In this document: positions 56,684 through 63,815 of the stretch, one piece after another
Numbering within the stretch: position 1 is the stretch's first letter
How the letters are laid out: every line of letters begins with the position of its first letter
Source: Tenacibaculum singaporense
Lineage (GTDB): Bacteria > Bacteroidota > Bacteroidia > Flavobacteriales > Flavobacteriaceae
NCBI RefSeq assembly: GCF_003867015.1
Contig: NZ_CP032548.1
Span: 2,857,001 to 2,921,000, forward strand
Length of the DNA: 64,000 nucleotides
Direction of reading: 5' to 3'
Translations under genes and position numbers: made by a program
Notes under the pieces: generated by a model
Databases searched by the model: none
Told to the model about the DNA's origin: nothing
Seen by the model: the letters and a program-made list of their open reading frames with translations, nothing else

Positions 56684-59600
56684 ATGAAAATTAAATTTAA
56701 AGAAAATTTAGGTTATCAGCAAGAAGCCATAAATGCAATCGTAAATATATTTCAAGGTCAAGAAGTTTGTGAGGCTAATTTTACAGTGTATTCACCAGAT
56801 TTCTTAGCTAAAAAGAATAATATTAATGCACAAGCTAAACTAGGTCAAGAAGATTACGGTATTGGTTATGGAAACCGTTTAACATTAAGTGAAGGTAAAC
56901 TATTAGAAAATGTACAAAACATTCAGTTAGCTAATGGTTTAAAACCTTCTGAACGTAAAGAAATTAATAGAAATCATTTAGATTTTACTATTGAAATGGA
57001 AACTGGTACAGGTAAAACCTACGTGTATTTACGTTCTATTATGGAGATGTATCGTAAATATGGGTTTTCTAAACACATTATTGTTGTGCCTTCCATTCCT
57101 ATTAAAGAGGGGGTTTACAAATCGTTAGAAATTACTAAAGAACACTTTAAAGAGCATTATGATAATATCAATTATAACTTCTTTATTTATGATAGTAGTA
57201 AACTAAATGAAGTCCGTGATTTTTCTACTAATGACGGTTTAGAAATTATGGTCATAAATATTGATGCTTTTTCTAAAAGCTTTAAAGACCCTAATAAGGA
57301 TAATAAAACCAATATTATACACAGATATAATGATAGTTTAGGATACAAACCTTTAGACCTAATTAGAAATACAAATCCAGTAGTATTTATAGATGAACCT
57401 CAAAGTACTATGAGTACCCCTATTCGTAAAAAAGCGGTTCAGAGTTTAAATCCGTTATCAATTGTTAGGTATTCAGCTACTCATAAAGAAAAAGTTAATC
57501 TAATGTATAAATTAGATGCTATTGATGCTTATGAAGAAAAATTAGTAAAACAAATTGAGGTTGGTTCTGTACAAACAGAAGGTGTAAATAATCAAGCTTA
57601 TATTCGTTTAATTAGTGTTAAGGTAAGTAAAGGTTTTCCAGTTGCTAAAATTGAAGTTGATGCTTTTAAAAATGGAAGCATTACCAGAAAAACGTATACA
57701 GTAAAACAAAATGAAGATTTAGAGCAACTGACTGATAGAATTGAGTACGAAGGGTATATTATAAAAGATATTCACGCTGTTGAAGGAAATGAGTATATCG
57801 ATTTTACTAGTAAAGAAGACGTTATTCGTTTAGGTCAAGCAATTGGAGCTGTTGATGAAAAGCAAGTTAAAAGGGCATTAATCAGTAAAACCATTGAAGA
57901 GCATTTAGACAAAGAATTAGTTTTAAACCCTCTAGGTATTAAAGTATTAAGTTTGTTCTTTATAGATTCAGTAAATAAATACCGTGTGTATGATGAAGAA
58001 GGAAATGCAGAAAATGGTGAGTATGCTGAAATATTTGAGACAGAGTATTTAAAACTAATTACCAAGCCAAAATACGTAAGTCTTTTTGAAGAAATTACCG
58101 ATGATGAAAAAGACGCTTCGACTGTTCATAACGGATATTTCTCAATAGATAAAAAGAGTAAATCAAGTAATAAAAAAGAAAAGTTTGAGTATTTTAAAGA
58201 TACTTCTGGAAAAGTAAAAGCAGATGAGGATACGTATAGTTTAATTATGCGAGACAAAGAAATGTTGTTAAGTTTCAAATCTAAACTACGCTTTATCTTT
58301 TCACATTCAGCTTTAAAAGAAGGGTGGGATAATCCTAATGTATTTCAAATTTGTACACTTAAAGATGCTGGTAATTCAGAAATAAAAAGGAGACAAGAAA
58401 TAGGAAGAGGATTACGTTTATGTGTTAACCAAGAAGGAGAGCGTGTTTATGGTCACGAAGTAAATACACTTACAGTAATGGCTACAGAATCTTATAAAAC
58501 ATTTGTAGATAATTTTCAAAAAGAAGTAGAATCAGATACTGGTATTCGTTTCGGGATTTTAGAGTCTCATAGTTTTGCTAATGTTGTGTTAACTATTGAA
58601 GATGAAACACCAGTTTATTTAGGACAACAAAAATCTGAAGAATTATTCAAGTACTTATTGGCTCAAGGGTATATTGATGCCAGAGGGAAAGTACAAGATG
58701 AATTAAGAACTGACCTTAAAAATGATGAAGTTAAGTTACCAGAAGAAATTACAGATAATAAACATGTATTAAAGCAAGTATTAAGTAATTTAAAAGTTGC
58801 TGCTGGTAAACTTGAAATTAAAAATAAAGATGAAAAGAAAAGAGTTAAAGTTAATAAACGTGTTTTGGATAGTCCAGAGTTTAAAGAACTTTGGGAGCGT
58901 GTAAAATATAAAACAACATTTTCTGTAGATTTTGATTCTGCTAGTTTAGTAAAAGAATGTATTAACGCTTTAGATAATAGATTAAAAATTACTAGAGGTA
59001 AATTACATTATAGCAAAGCATCACTTTCTATTGATATTGGAGGTGTTGAAGCTGAAATAAAAGCTAATAGTGTTAGAACAGAAACATTATATGAAGAAGT
59101 AGAAGTACTTCCAGACATTGTTGGTTATCTACAAAATGAAACACAATTAACCAGAAAATCAATAGTAGAAATACTTACAGGAACAACTAGGTTACCATAT
59201 TTCAAGATAAATCCTCAGAAATTTATTGAAGGCTGTATTGATATTATTAATGAGCAAATGAGAATGCATATTATAGATGGTATCCAATACAAGAAAATTG
59301 ATGAAACTGAATATTATAGTCAAGAGTTATTTGAGAATGAAGAGTTATTCGGATATCTTAAAAACAACTTAAAAGAAAGTACAAAATCACCTTACGATTA
59401 TGTTGTGTACGATTCTAATATAGAATCTACTTTAGCAAATGATTTTGAAAATAGCGATAATATTTCTGTTTATGCAAAACTACCTAACTGGTTCAAGATT
59501 GATACACCTCTAGGTACATACAATCCAGATTGGGCTATTCTTTGGAAAGATAATAATGAAGAAAAGTTATTTTTTGTTGTTGAATCTAAAGGTAGTACAG

Positions 59601-59728
59601 GTTTATTTGATTTAAGACCAAAAGAACAAGGTAAAATAGATTGTGGTAAAAAACATTTCGATGCACTTGATAGTGAAATGATAGTAGCTGCTAGTATGAG
59701 TGATGTTGAGAATTATGCTTTAAAATAA
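56684..59728 (+). CDS. Type III restriction enzyme helicase-nuclease (Res)
   Basis: A 1,014-residue protein: SF2 helicase with Walker A METGTGKTYVY (GTGKT at 108-112), DEPQ box at 237-240, motif SATHKEKVNLMYK, motif VI QEIGRGLRLCVNQEG, and a C-terminal PD-(D/E)xK nuclease with PD at 948-949 and ESK at 967-969. It cuts unmodified DNA after ATP-driven sliding between inversely oriented sites. All core motifs are intact. It ends the operon and is followed by a strong terminator. Confidence 0.92.
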   Translation: MKIKFKENLGYQQEAINAIVNIFQGQEVCEANFTVYSPDFLAKKNNINAQAKLGQEDYGIGYGNRLTLSEGKLLENVQNIQLANGLKPSERKEINRNHLDFTIEMETGTGKTYVYLRSIMEMYRKYGFSKHIIVVPSIPIKEGVYKSLEITKEHFKEHYDNINYNFFIYDSSKLNEVRDFSTNDGLEIMVINIDAFSKSFKDPNKDNKTNIIHRYNDSLGYKPLDLIRNTNPVVFIDEPQSTMSTPIRKKAVQSLNPLSIVRYSATHKEKVNLMYKLDAIDAYEEKLVKQIEVGSVQTEGVNNQAYIRLISVKVSKGFPVAKIEVDAFKNGSITRKTYTVKQNEDLEQLTDRIEYEGYIIKDIHAVEGNEYIDFTSKEDVIRLGQAIGAVDEKQVKRALISKTIEEHLDKELVLNPLGIKVLSLFFIDSVNKYRVYDEEGNAENGEYAEIFETEYLKLITKPKYVSLFEEITDDEKDASTVHNGYFSIDKKSKSSNKKEKFEYFKDTSGKVKADEDTYSLIMRDKEMLLSFKSKLRFIFSHSALKEGWDNPNVFQICTLKDAGNSEIKRRQEIGRGLRLCVNQEGERVYGHEVNTLTVMATESYKTFVDNFQKEVESDTGIRFGILESHSFANVVLTIEDETPVYLGQQKSEELFKYLLAQGYIDARGKVQDELRTDLKNDEVKLPEEITDNKHVLKQVLSNLKVAAGKLEIKNKDEKKRVKVNKRVLDSPEFKELWERVKYKTTFSVDFDSASLVKECINALDNRLKITRGKLHYSKASLSIDIGGVEAEIKANSVRTETLYEEVEVLPDIVGYLQNETQLTRKSIVEILTGTTRLPYFKINPQKFIEGCIDIINEQMRMHIIDGIQYKKIDETEYYSQELFENEELFGYLKNNLKESTKSPYDYVVYDSNIESTLANDFENSDNISVYAKLPNWFKIDTPLGTYNPDWAILWKDNNEEKLFFVVESKGSTGLFDLRPKEQGKIDCGKKHFDALDSEMIVAASMSDVENYALK

Positions 59729-59738
59729 TATTTATTTC

Positions 59739-59776
59739 CCCCTTAATTATAATATAAATTAAGGGGATTTTTATCT
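59739..59776. terminator. Terminator of the defence operon
   Basis: CCCCTTAATT (59739-59748) and AATTAAGGGG (59757-59766) form a 10-bp stem followed by ATTTTTAT. Confidence 0.75.
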
Positions 59777-59815
59777 TTAGGGAATAGAGTTATAATAAAA
59801 AAACTAGCTACAAGT

Positions 59816-60547
59816 TTATAAATCATTTTCGTAATAAATTCTGTTAATCATATTTTTAGTCAAAGGAGTGTCGTTCCAGAATTCTAATTTTAAAAAATGA
59901 TTGAATACAACATCTTTAAAATGATTTAATAATTTTTTAGTCACCAAGAGTTCTATGAAATGGTCTCCAACCATATAATCTTCTTTTTCTAAATCATGTT
60001 TTTTTAAATAGTTATGAAGTAATTCAGATTTACCAGTAAACTTAAAATTGTTTTCTTCTAAAAATTCTATCTCAATTACATTACCGTGAATAAATAAATT
60101 TCTAAATCTAAAGATAGCTTTAATATTATCAAATAAGTTTTCTTTTTGATTATCTAATAATTCTTTTAATTTCACTGAAGTTACTAATTCAAATTCCTTC
60201 AAAAGGTATTCAAAGGTTGAATTCTCAATTCTTTTTATTCTATCTTCACATATGTCTTTTAACATATCGATTTTATCTCTTTCTATAGTTGGTTCAATAA
60301 TTGGTTGTACTTGTTGATTATCTTCTATTGTTATGTTTTGAATATTAAGGTTTTTTAAAAATTCTTTTAAGAAACTTTTTAATGTACCTTCAATTATAGA
60401 AGCCAAAGAAGTAATAAAAAGAGCCTTTATTCCTTCTGGGATTTTATATGAATCATGACCTTCAATCTCTTCTAATTTAAATTGGTCTATAATATATTTA
60501 AGACCACTTCCATAATACTCAATAGTAGTTGAATGCCCACTTGTCAT
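59816..60547 (-). CDS. HEPN-like protein of unknown target
   Basis: A 243-residue mostly helical protein. The motif RFRNLFIHGN contains the HEPN ribonuclease-type Rx4-6H signature (Arg149, His154, spacing Rx4H). The overall composition matches MAE_28990/MAE_18760 or similar HEPN proteins often found near restriction genes. It could be an abortive-infection RNase or a structural adaptor; the catalytic reading is an inference. It is convergent with the Res gene and lies six bases downstream of the small recombinase on the same strand. Confidence 0.6.
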   Translation of the reverse strand: MTSGHSTTIEYYGSGLKYIIDQFKLEEIEGHDSYKIPEGIKALFITSLASIIEGTLKSFLKEFLKNLNIQNITIEDNQQVQPIIEPTIERDKIDMLKDICEDRIKRIENSTFEYLLKEFELVTSVKLKELLDNQKENLFDNIKAIFRFRNLFIHGNVIEIEFLEENNFKFTGKSELLHNYLKKHDLEKEDYMVGDHFIELLVTKKLLNHFKDVVFNHFLKLEFWNDTPLTKNMINRIYYENDL

Positions 60548-60553
60548 TGTTTG

Positions 60554-61192
60554 TTAGTTTTGTAATATATTAATATTCATAGCTTTTTTAACTTTTAATA
60601 CAGTACGTGTACTTTTGTTAACTAAAGTAGCTATTTCCCTAATACTTCTTCCTTTTTTAAGATATTTAACAACATCTTTATGTTTTTGTAATAACTCTTT
60701 GTTAGACAATGTTACACCTTTATAACGTCCTACTTTTCCTCCATTTTTAATATGTTTTTTGTAGCCAGAAGCTAAACGCTGTTGAATGGCAACTCTTTCT
60801 GTTCTTGAAAACTCAGCTAATAATGTAATCATCATTTGAGCCATTGTGTTTATGCTTCCGTCTTTATTTAAAGTCTCTATGTTATAATTATGAACGTACA
60901 GAGAAATCCCTTTTGAGTGGAATAGTTCCAATGATTTTAAAACTTCTAATGTATTTCTTCCTAACCTAGAAAGTTCCCAAACTAAAATTTTATCTACTTT
61001 TTTATTTTTGATGCAAGTGATTAATTCATTCCAAGCTTTTCGATTCTCGTTTTTTGCTACTCCAGTAATTTTTTCATTGAACTCACCAATAATATCAAAT
61101 TCATTTTTTAAACAATATGTTCTTAAATCAGAAATTTGTCTTTCGTAAGATTGTGATTCTTTACTAACACGAGTTAAAATAGCTACTTTCAT
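60554..61192 (-). CDS. Small serine recombinase (resolvase/invertase type)
   Basis: A 212-residue protein from the ATG at 61192; a TTG in the same frame at 61201 is less likely. The resolvase domain shows catalytic Ser10 in LTRVSKESQ, Arg-rich WELSRLGRN, and an E-helix AEFSRTERVAIQQRLASGYKK; the C-terminal HTH (GRSIREIATLVNKSTRTVLKVKK) binds DNA. It is unlike the large integrase in size and may resolve multimers or invert a DNA segment within the element. Confidence 0.88.
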   Translation of the reverse strand: MKVAILTRVSKESQSYERQISDLRTYCLKNEFDIIGEFNEKITGVAKNENRKAWNELITCIKNKKVDKILVWELSRLGRNTLEVLKSLELFHSKGISLYVHNYNIETLNKDGSINTMAQMMITLLAEFSRTERVAIQQRLASGYKKHIKNGGKVGRYKGVTLSNKELLQKHKDVVKYLKKGRSIREIATLVNKSTRTVLKVKKAMNINILQN

Positions 61193-61226
61193 ATTAAACA
61201 ACTTAATTTAATACAATATACGAAAT

Positions 61227-61320
61227 GTAGTACTAGTATCCAAAGAAAAAAAATAACACATAAATTATGTGTTATTTTAATTGATTTCAAGAAAAAAATA
61301 CTACACTTTTAAAGTACTAC
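61227..61320. repeat. Candidate res/recombination region: GTAGTACT-type repeats around a long palindrome
   Basis: GTAGTACT (61227-61234) and AGTACTAC (61313-61320) are a perfect inverted repeat, with further TACTAC copies near 61299. Between them lies a palindrome with 14-bp perfect arms around a single base (61250-61278), which also could terminate transcription in both directions. It sits directly upstream of the small recombinase gene, the normal place of resolvase sites. Confidence 0.5.
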
Positions 61321-61330
61321 GAATTTTCAG

Positions 61331-61858
61331 TTATTTTAATTGAACCTTTATTTCAAAACTAAAAGAATCTTCGAAATTATCTAATTGTGTGTAGTCTTCC
61401 ATATCAACATAGGTATCATTAAATTTTATTGTGATACCGTTCTTTATTAATATAGGGGTAGTTTGTTCAGAAGTTACTCTATAATTATTTATTATAGGGT
61501 TAGGTATTATAACATCAAGTAAAATATACTTATCACTTATTAAACCGAAGCTATTCTCACCATTATGAATACTTATGCTACTAATTTTTATTGAATTATT
61601 TTCAGCTTGCCAATGTGTAAAATAGTTGATATGGTCATTATTGGCATCATATTCAATATTTTTGTTTGCTGGCATCCATTTATTATCCTGTTCTAGAATT
61701 GGTAAGCCTTCAAATTTTATTCTATCAAGCCCCGTAGTCATATTTTGATAAGTCATTTTAACTATAAAAGTTTCTTCGTTAATATTAAGGCTATTATCGT
61801 TGGATGAACAAGCTAATAATGTCAAAAATGACATAAAAAAGATTATTGTTTTTTTCAT
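61331..61858 (-). CDS. Predicted lipoprotein of unknown function
   Basis: A 175-residue protein from ATG at 61858, selected since the signal peptide begins MKKTIIFFMSFLTLLACSS with a lipobox Cys; an upstream ATG is at 61882. The mature part is polar with beta-type alternation and no recognisable domain. It overlaps the upstream gene's stop if the longer start is used. It is cargo of the element, unrelated by sequence to defence. Confidence 0.6.
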   Translation of the reverse strand: MKKTIIFFMSFLTLLACSSNDNSLNINEETFIVKMTYQNMTTGLDRIKFEGLPILEQDNKWMPANKNIEYDANNDHINYFTHWQAENNSIKISSISIHNGENSFGLISDKYILLDVIIPNPIINNYRVTSEQTTPILIKNGITIKFNDTYVDMEDYTQLDNFEDSFSFEIKVQLK

Positions 61859-61872
61859 AATATACTTTTTAA

Positions 61873-62340
61873 TTATTTCCAACCTTTATATGTAAACCTA
61901 ATGTCATTAGCACTTCTGCAATTATGCCAAACGCCACCTTTAGGATGAATTCTGTATACACCTAGTTTTTTTATTTGCTCTTTAGACTCATCAAACTTTA
62001 ATTCATAAATTTTCTCCTCCATGTATTTGTCATAATTAGTATTCCAATCCATATAGGTTGTTGATATTATATTAAAGTCTATTATTTCATTTGGTTTTGA
62101 TTTCCAGCCTTTTCCTTCATCTAACCATAAATGAAATTTTGTTCCAATTATTTTAGCTCTATATGAACCACCATAAATTCTACCATGCCATTTACCTTGA
62201 ATGTGTTTTAATGCTTGGTTAGTGTTTTCAAGTCTAAATTTTTTCCTTGCTTCTCTTTCTTTTTTATCATTAATATCACTAAGAGCTGCCCAAGCTAAAA
62301 AGATAAGAACTGGAATTACCCATAAATTTTTCTTCAACAT
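61873..62340 (-). CDS. Membrane-anchored hypothetical protein
   Basis: A 155-residue protein with one N-terminal membrane segment (LWVIPVLIFLAWAALS) and a polar domain containing GKWHGRIYGG, YMDWNTNYDKY and a final HPKGGVWHNCRSAND segment. I do not recognise it. It lies upstream of the lipoprotein gene and is probably co-transcribed with it. Confidence 0.55.
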   Translation of the reverse strand: MLKKNLWVIPVLIFLAWAALSDINDKKEREARKKFRLENTNQALKHIQGKWHGRIYGGSYRAKIIGTKFHLWLDEGKGWKSKPNEIIDFNIISTTYMDWNTNYDKYMEEKIYELKFDESKEQIKKLGVYRIHPKGGVWHNCRSANDIRFTYKGWK

Positions 62341-62438
62341 TTTAATAGTTTTAAAATTATACGATAAAAGTAGTAAAAAAAATCATTATTCGGGCTATCG
62401 TCCGCATTTTAAAACTAGACATATTATTCCTTTGCGAT

Positions 62439-62663
62439 ATGGCAGATATAAATAAAATAATATGTAATTATATTAGTTTACACTGGATGAGTAAATACAA
62501 AAGTGTAAGAGCATTTGCCTTAGACCACTATATAGATGAAAAAACTGCCAGAAAAATAAAAAGAAAGGAAGGTTATAGAATACCTGTTTCAACATTAAAA
62601 AAAATGTGTGATGCTAAAGAAATATCTCTTTCTAATTTTTTCTCTATTGTTGAGAAAGATTAA
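62439..62663 (+). CDS. Small XRE-like HTH protein
   Basis: A 74-residue protein with HTH pattern YKSVRAFALDHYIDEKTARKIKRKEGYRIPVSTLKKMCDAKEISLSNFFS, the XRE-type arrangement with a final SLSNFF helix. Its stop is adjacent to the 3' end of the replacement DUF2400 gene on the opposite strand. It could regulate the convergent or neighbouring cargo genes. Confidence 0.65.
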   Translation: MADINKIICNYISLHWMSKYKSVRAFALDHYIDEKTARKIKRKEGYRIPVSTLKKMCDAKEISLSNFFSIVEKD

Positions 62664-62664
62664 T

Positions 62665-63435
62665 TTAAAACTTTTCAAAAACTCCTAATCCAAATAAAGC
62701 AAAATCGTATTTTACAGGGTCTTCGTTATCTAATTCTCGTAAAGATGTGTCTAACTCATGTAATGCTTTAGCATCATTTTGTTTTCTTGTTAAAAGTCCA
62801 AGTTTGCGTGCCACGTTTCCAGAATGTACATCTAAAGGACAAGATAAAACAGAAGGAGGTATATTTTTCCAAATACCAAAATCTACCCCATTTCCATCGT
62901 TCCTTATCATCCACCTAAGCCACATGTTTATCTTTTTTGCCGCTGAGCCTTTGTTTGGGTCAGAAACATGTTTGGTTGTTCTACTTGGATGATTTATTTC
63001 AAAAAATATCTTTTTAAAATTGTGAATTGCTGGCTGGAGAGAATTTTCTGTAGCATATTTTTGAAAAACAGACTCCAATCCTCCATGATTATTATATATG
63101 TTTTTTAATGCTTTTATGAAATAAATAAAATCAATCGAATTAAAAGTTCGATGAACAAAACCCTCTAATTGTTCAAGGTTATGTTCTTTATGGTTCATTA
63201 CAAAGTCATGAGGTGAGTTACCCATTAAATCAATCATGCGGTTAGCATTCTTAATTATCATCTTACGGTTTCCCCAAGCTATTGTTGCGGCTAGAAAACC
63301 AGCAATTTCAATATCTTCCTTTAAAGAAAACTTATGAGGAATTGATATAGGGTCATCATCAATAAAATTAGGTGTATTAAACTCAATTACTTTAGAATCA
63401 AGAAATTCTTTTAATTCATTAAAATTTAAAATCAT
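62665..63435 (-). CDS. Complete TIGR02757/DUF2400 protein carried by the element (replacement of the broken host gene)
   Basis: A 256-residue protein aligning end to end with the two halves of the interrupted host gene: identical blocks include IEIAGFLAATIAWGNRKMII and DPVKYDFALFGLGVFEKF. By eye the C-terminal 86 residues are 60/86 identical. The start at 63435 matches the host protein N-terminus. An alternative ATG at 63492, 19 codons upstream, is preceded by a perfect AAGGAGG eight bases before it, and a TATATTTG box lies just before 63435. At the position of the crossover it has Trp where the host has Phe, and the surrounding codons differ. A CPLDVHSGNVARKLGLL motif recalls the Asp motif of HhH-GPD glycosylases. 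Confidence 0.92.
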   Translation of the reverse strand: MILNFNELKEFLDSKVIEFNTPNFIDDDPISIPHKFSLKEDIEIAGFLAATIAWGNRKMIIKNANRMIDLMGNSPHDFVMNHKEHNLEQLEGFVHRTFNSIDFIYFIKALKNIYNNHGGLESVFQKYATENSLQPAIHNFKKIFFEINHPSRTTKHVSDPNKGSAAKKINMWLRWMIRNDGNGVDFGIWKNIPPSVLSCPLDVHSGNVARKLGLLTRKQNDAKALHELDTSLRELDNEDPVKYDFALFGLGVFEKF

Positions 63436-63500
63436 ATTCAAATATAACGATATTACTAATGTTTTTGGGAGCTTAATACTTTTATAAATCATTTTTTTTA

Positions 63501-63527
63501 CCTCCTTAATTAACTGCAACTACATGT
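63501..63527. other. attR: right attachment junction
   Basis: Element bases ending CTTAATTAACTGCAACTAC are followed by the ATGT core at 63524-63527 and then the host codons TTT TTA CGT TGG. The half-site mirrors the one at the left end of the element. Confidence 0.85.
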
Positions 63528-63784
63528 TTTTACGTTGGATGGTTCGCGATAATACCACTGGAGTCGATTTAGGCATATGGAAAACACACTCGCCAGCACA
63601 CTTACATTGTCCACTAGATGTTCATACAGGAAATATTGCTCGAAAACTAAAAATTCTTACTAGAAAACAAAATGATTGGAAAGCAATTCAAGAACTTGAT
63701 GTAACTTTAAGAAAGTTCGATAAAAAAGACCCTGTTAAGTATGATTTTGCCTTATTTGGTCTGGGGGTTTTTGAAAAATTTTAG
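63524..63784 (+). pseudogene. TIGR02757/DUF2400 gene, 3' part, right of the element
   Basis: It continues the interrupted host protein from the shared Met: NM-FLRWMVRDNTTGVDLGIWK, CPLDVHTGNIARKLKILTRKQNDW, ending GLGVFEKF. The chance ATG at the crossover makes an 86-codon open frame, but no promoter or ribosome site from the host lies upstream, so expression is doubtful. Confidence 0.93.
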
Positions 63785-63815
63785 TTTCTCTAAAAAAAGT
63801 AGTTACTTAGTAGGT

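Larger units (their letters stand above)
42550..63527. mobile_element. 21-kb integrative element with serine integrase and defence cargo
   Basis: The boundaries are fixed by the interrupted host gene: the left junction is in ATGT at 42550-42553 and the right in ATGT at 63524-63527. The element is 20,974 bp if one copy of the core is counted. It encodes a large serine recombinase at the left end, a polymerase-like protein, a divergent regulator pair, a seven-gene defence operon, a HEPN-like protein, a small serine recombinase, two accessory proteins, an HTH protein and a replacement copy of the target gene at the right end. I see no relaxase, coupling protein or conjugation genes, so transfer would need outside help. 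Confidence 0.9.

Noticed and set aside
46963..59728. DISARM or BREX as the name of the defence operon
   Set aside because: A PLD/SNF2-type helicase and methylase recall both, but DUF1998 proteins (DISARM) and PglZ, BrxC and BrxL (BREX) are missing; the methylase and Res are clearly type III.
42550..63527. Conjugative element or prophage
   Set aside because: No relaxase, coupling ATPase, Tra proteins, capsid, terminase or tail genes are visible.
63524..63784. Independent 86-residue gene starting at the ATG of the right junction
   Set aside because: The ATG is an internal Met codon created as a start by insertion; the protein continues the host DUF2400 sequence.
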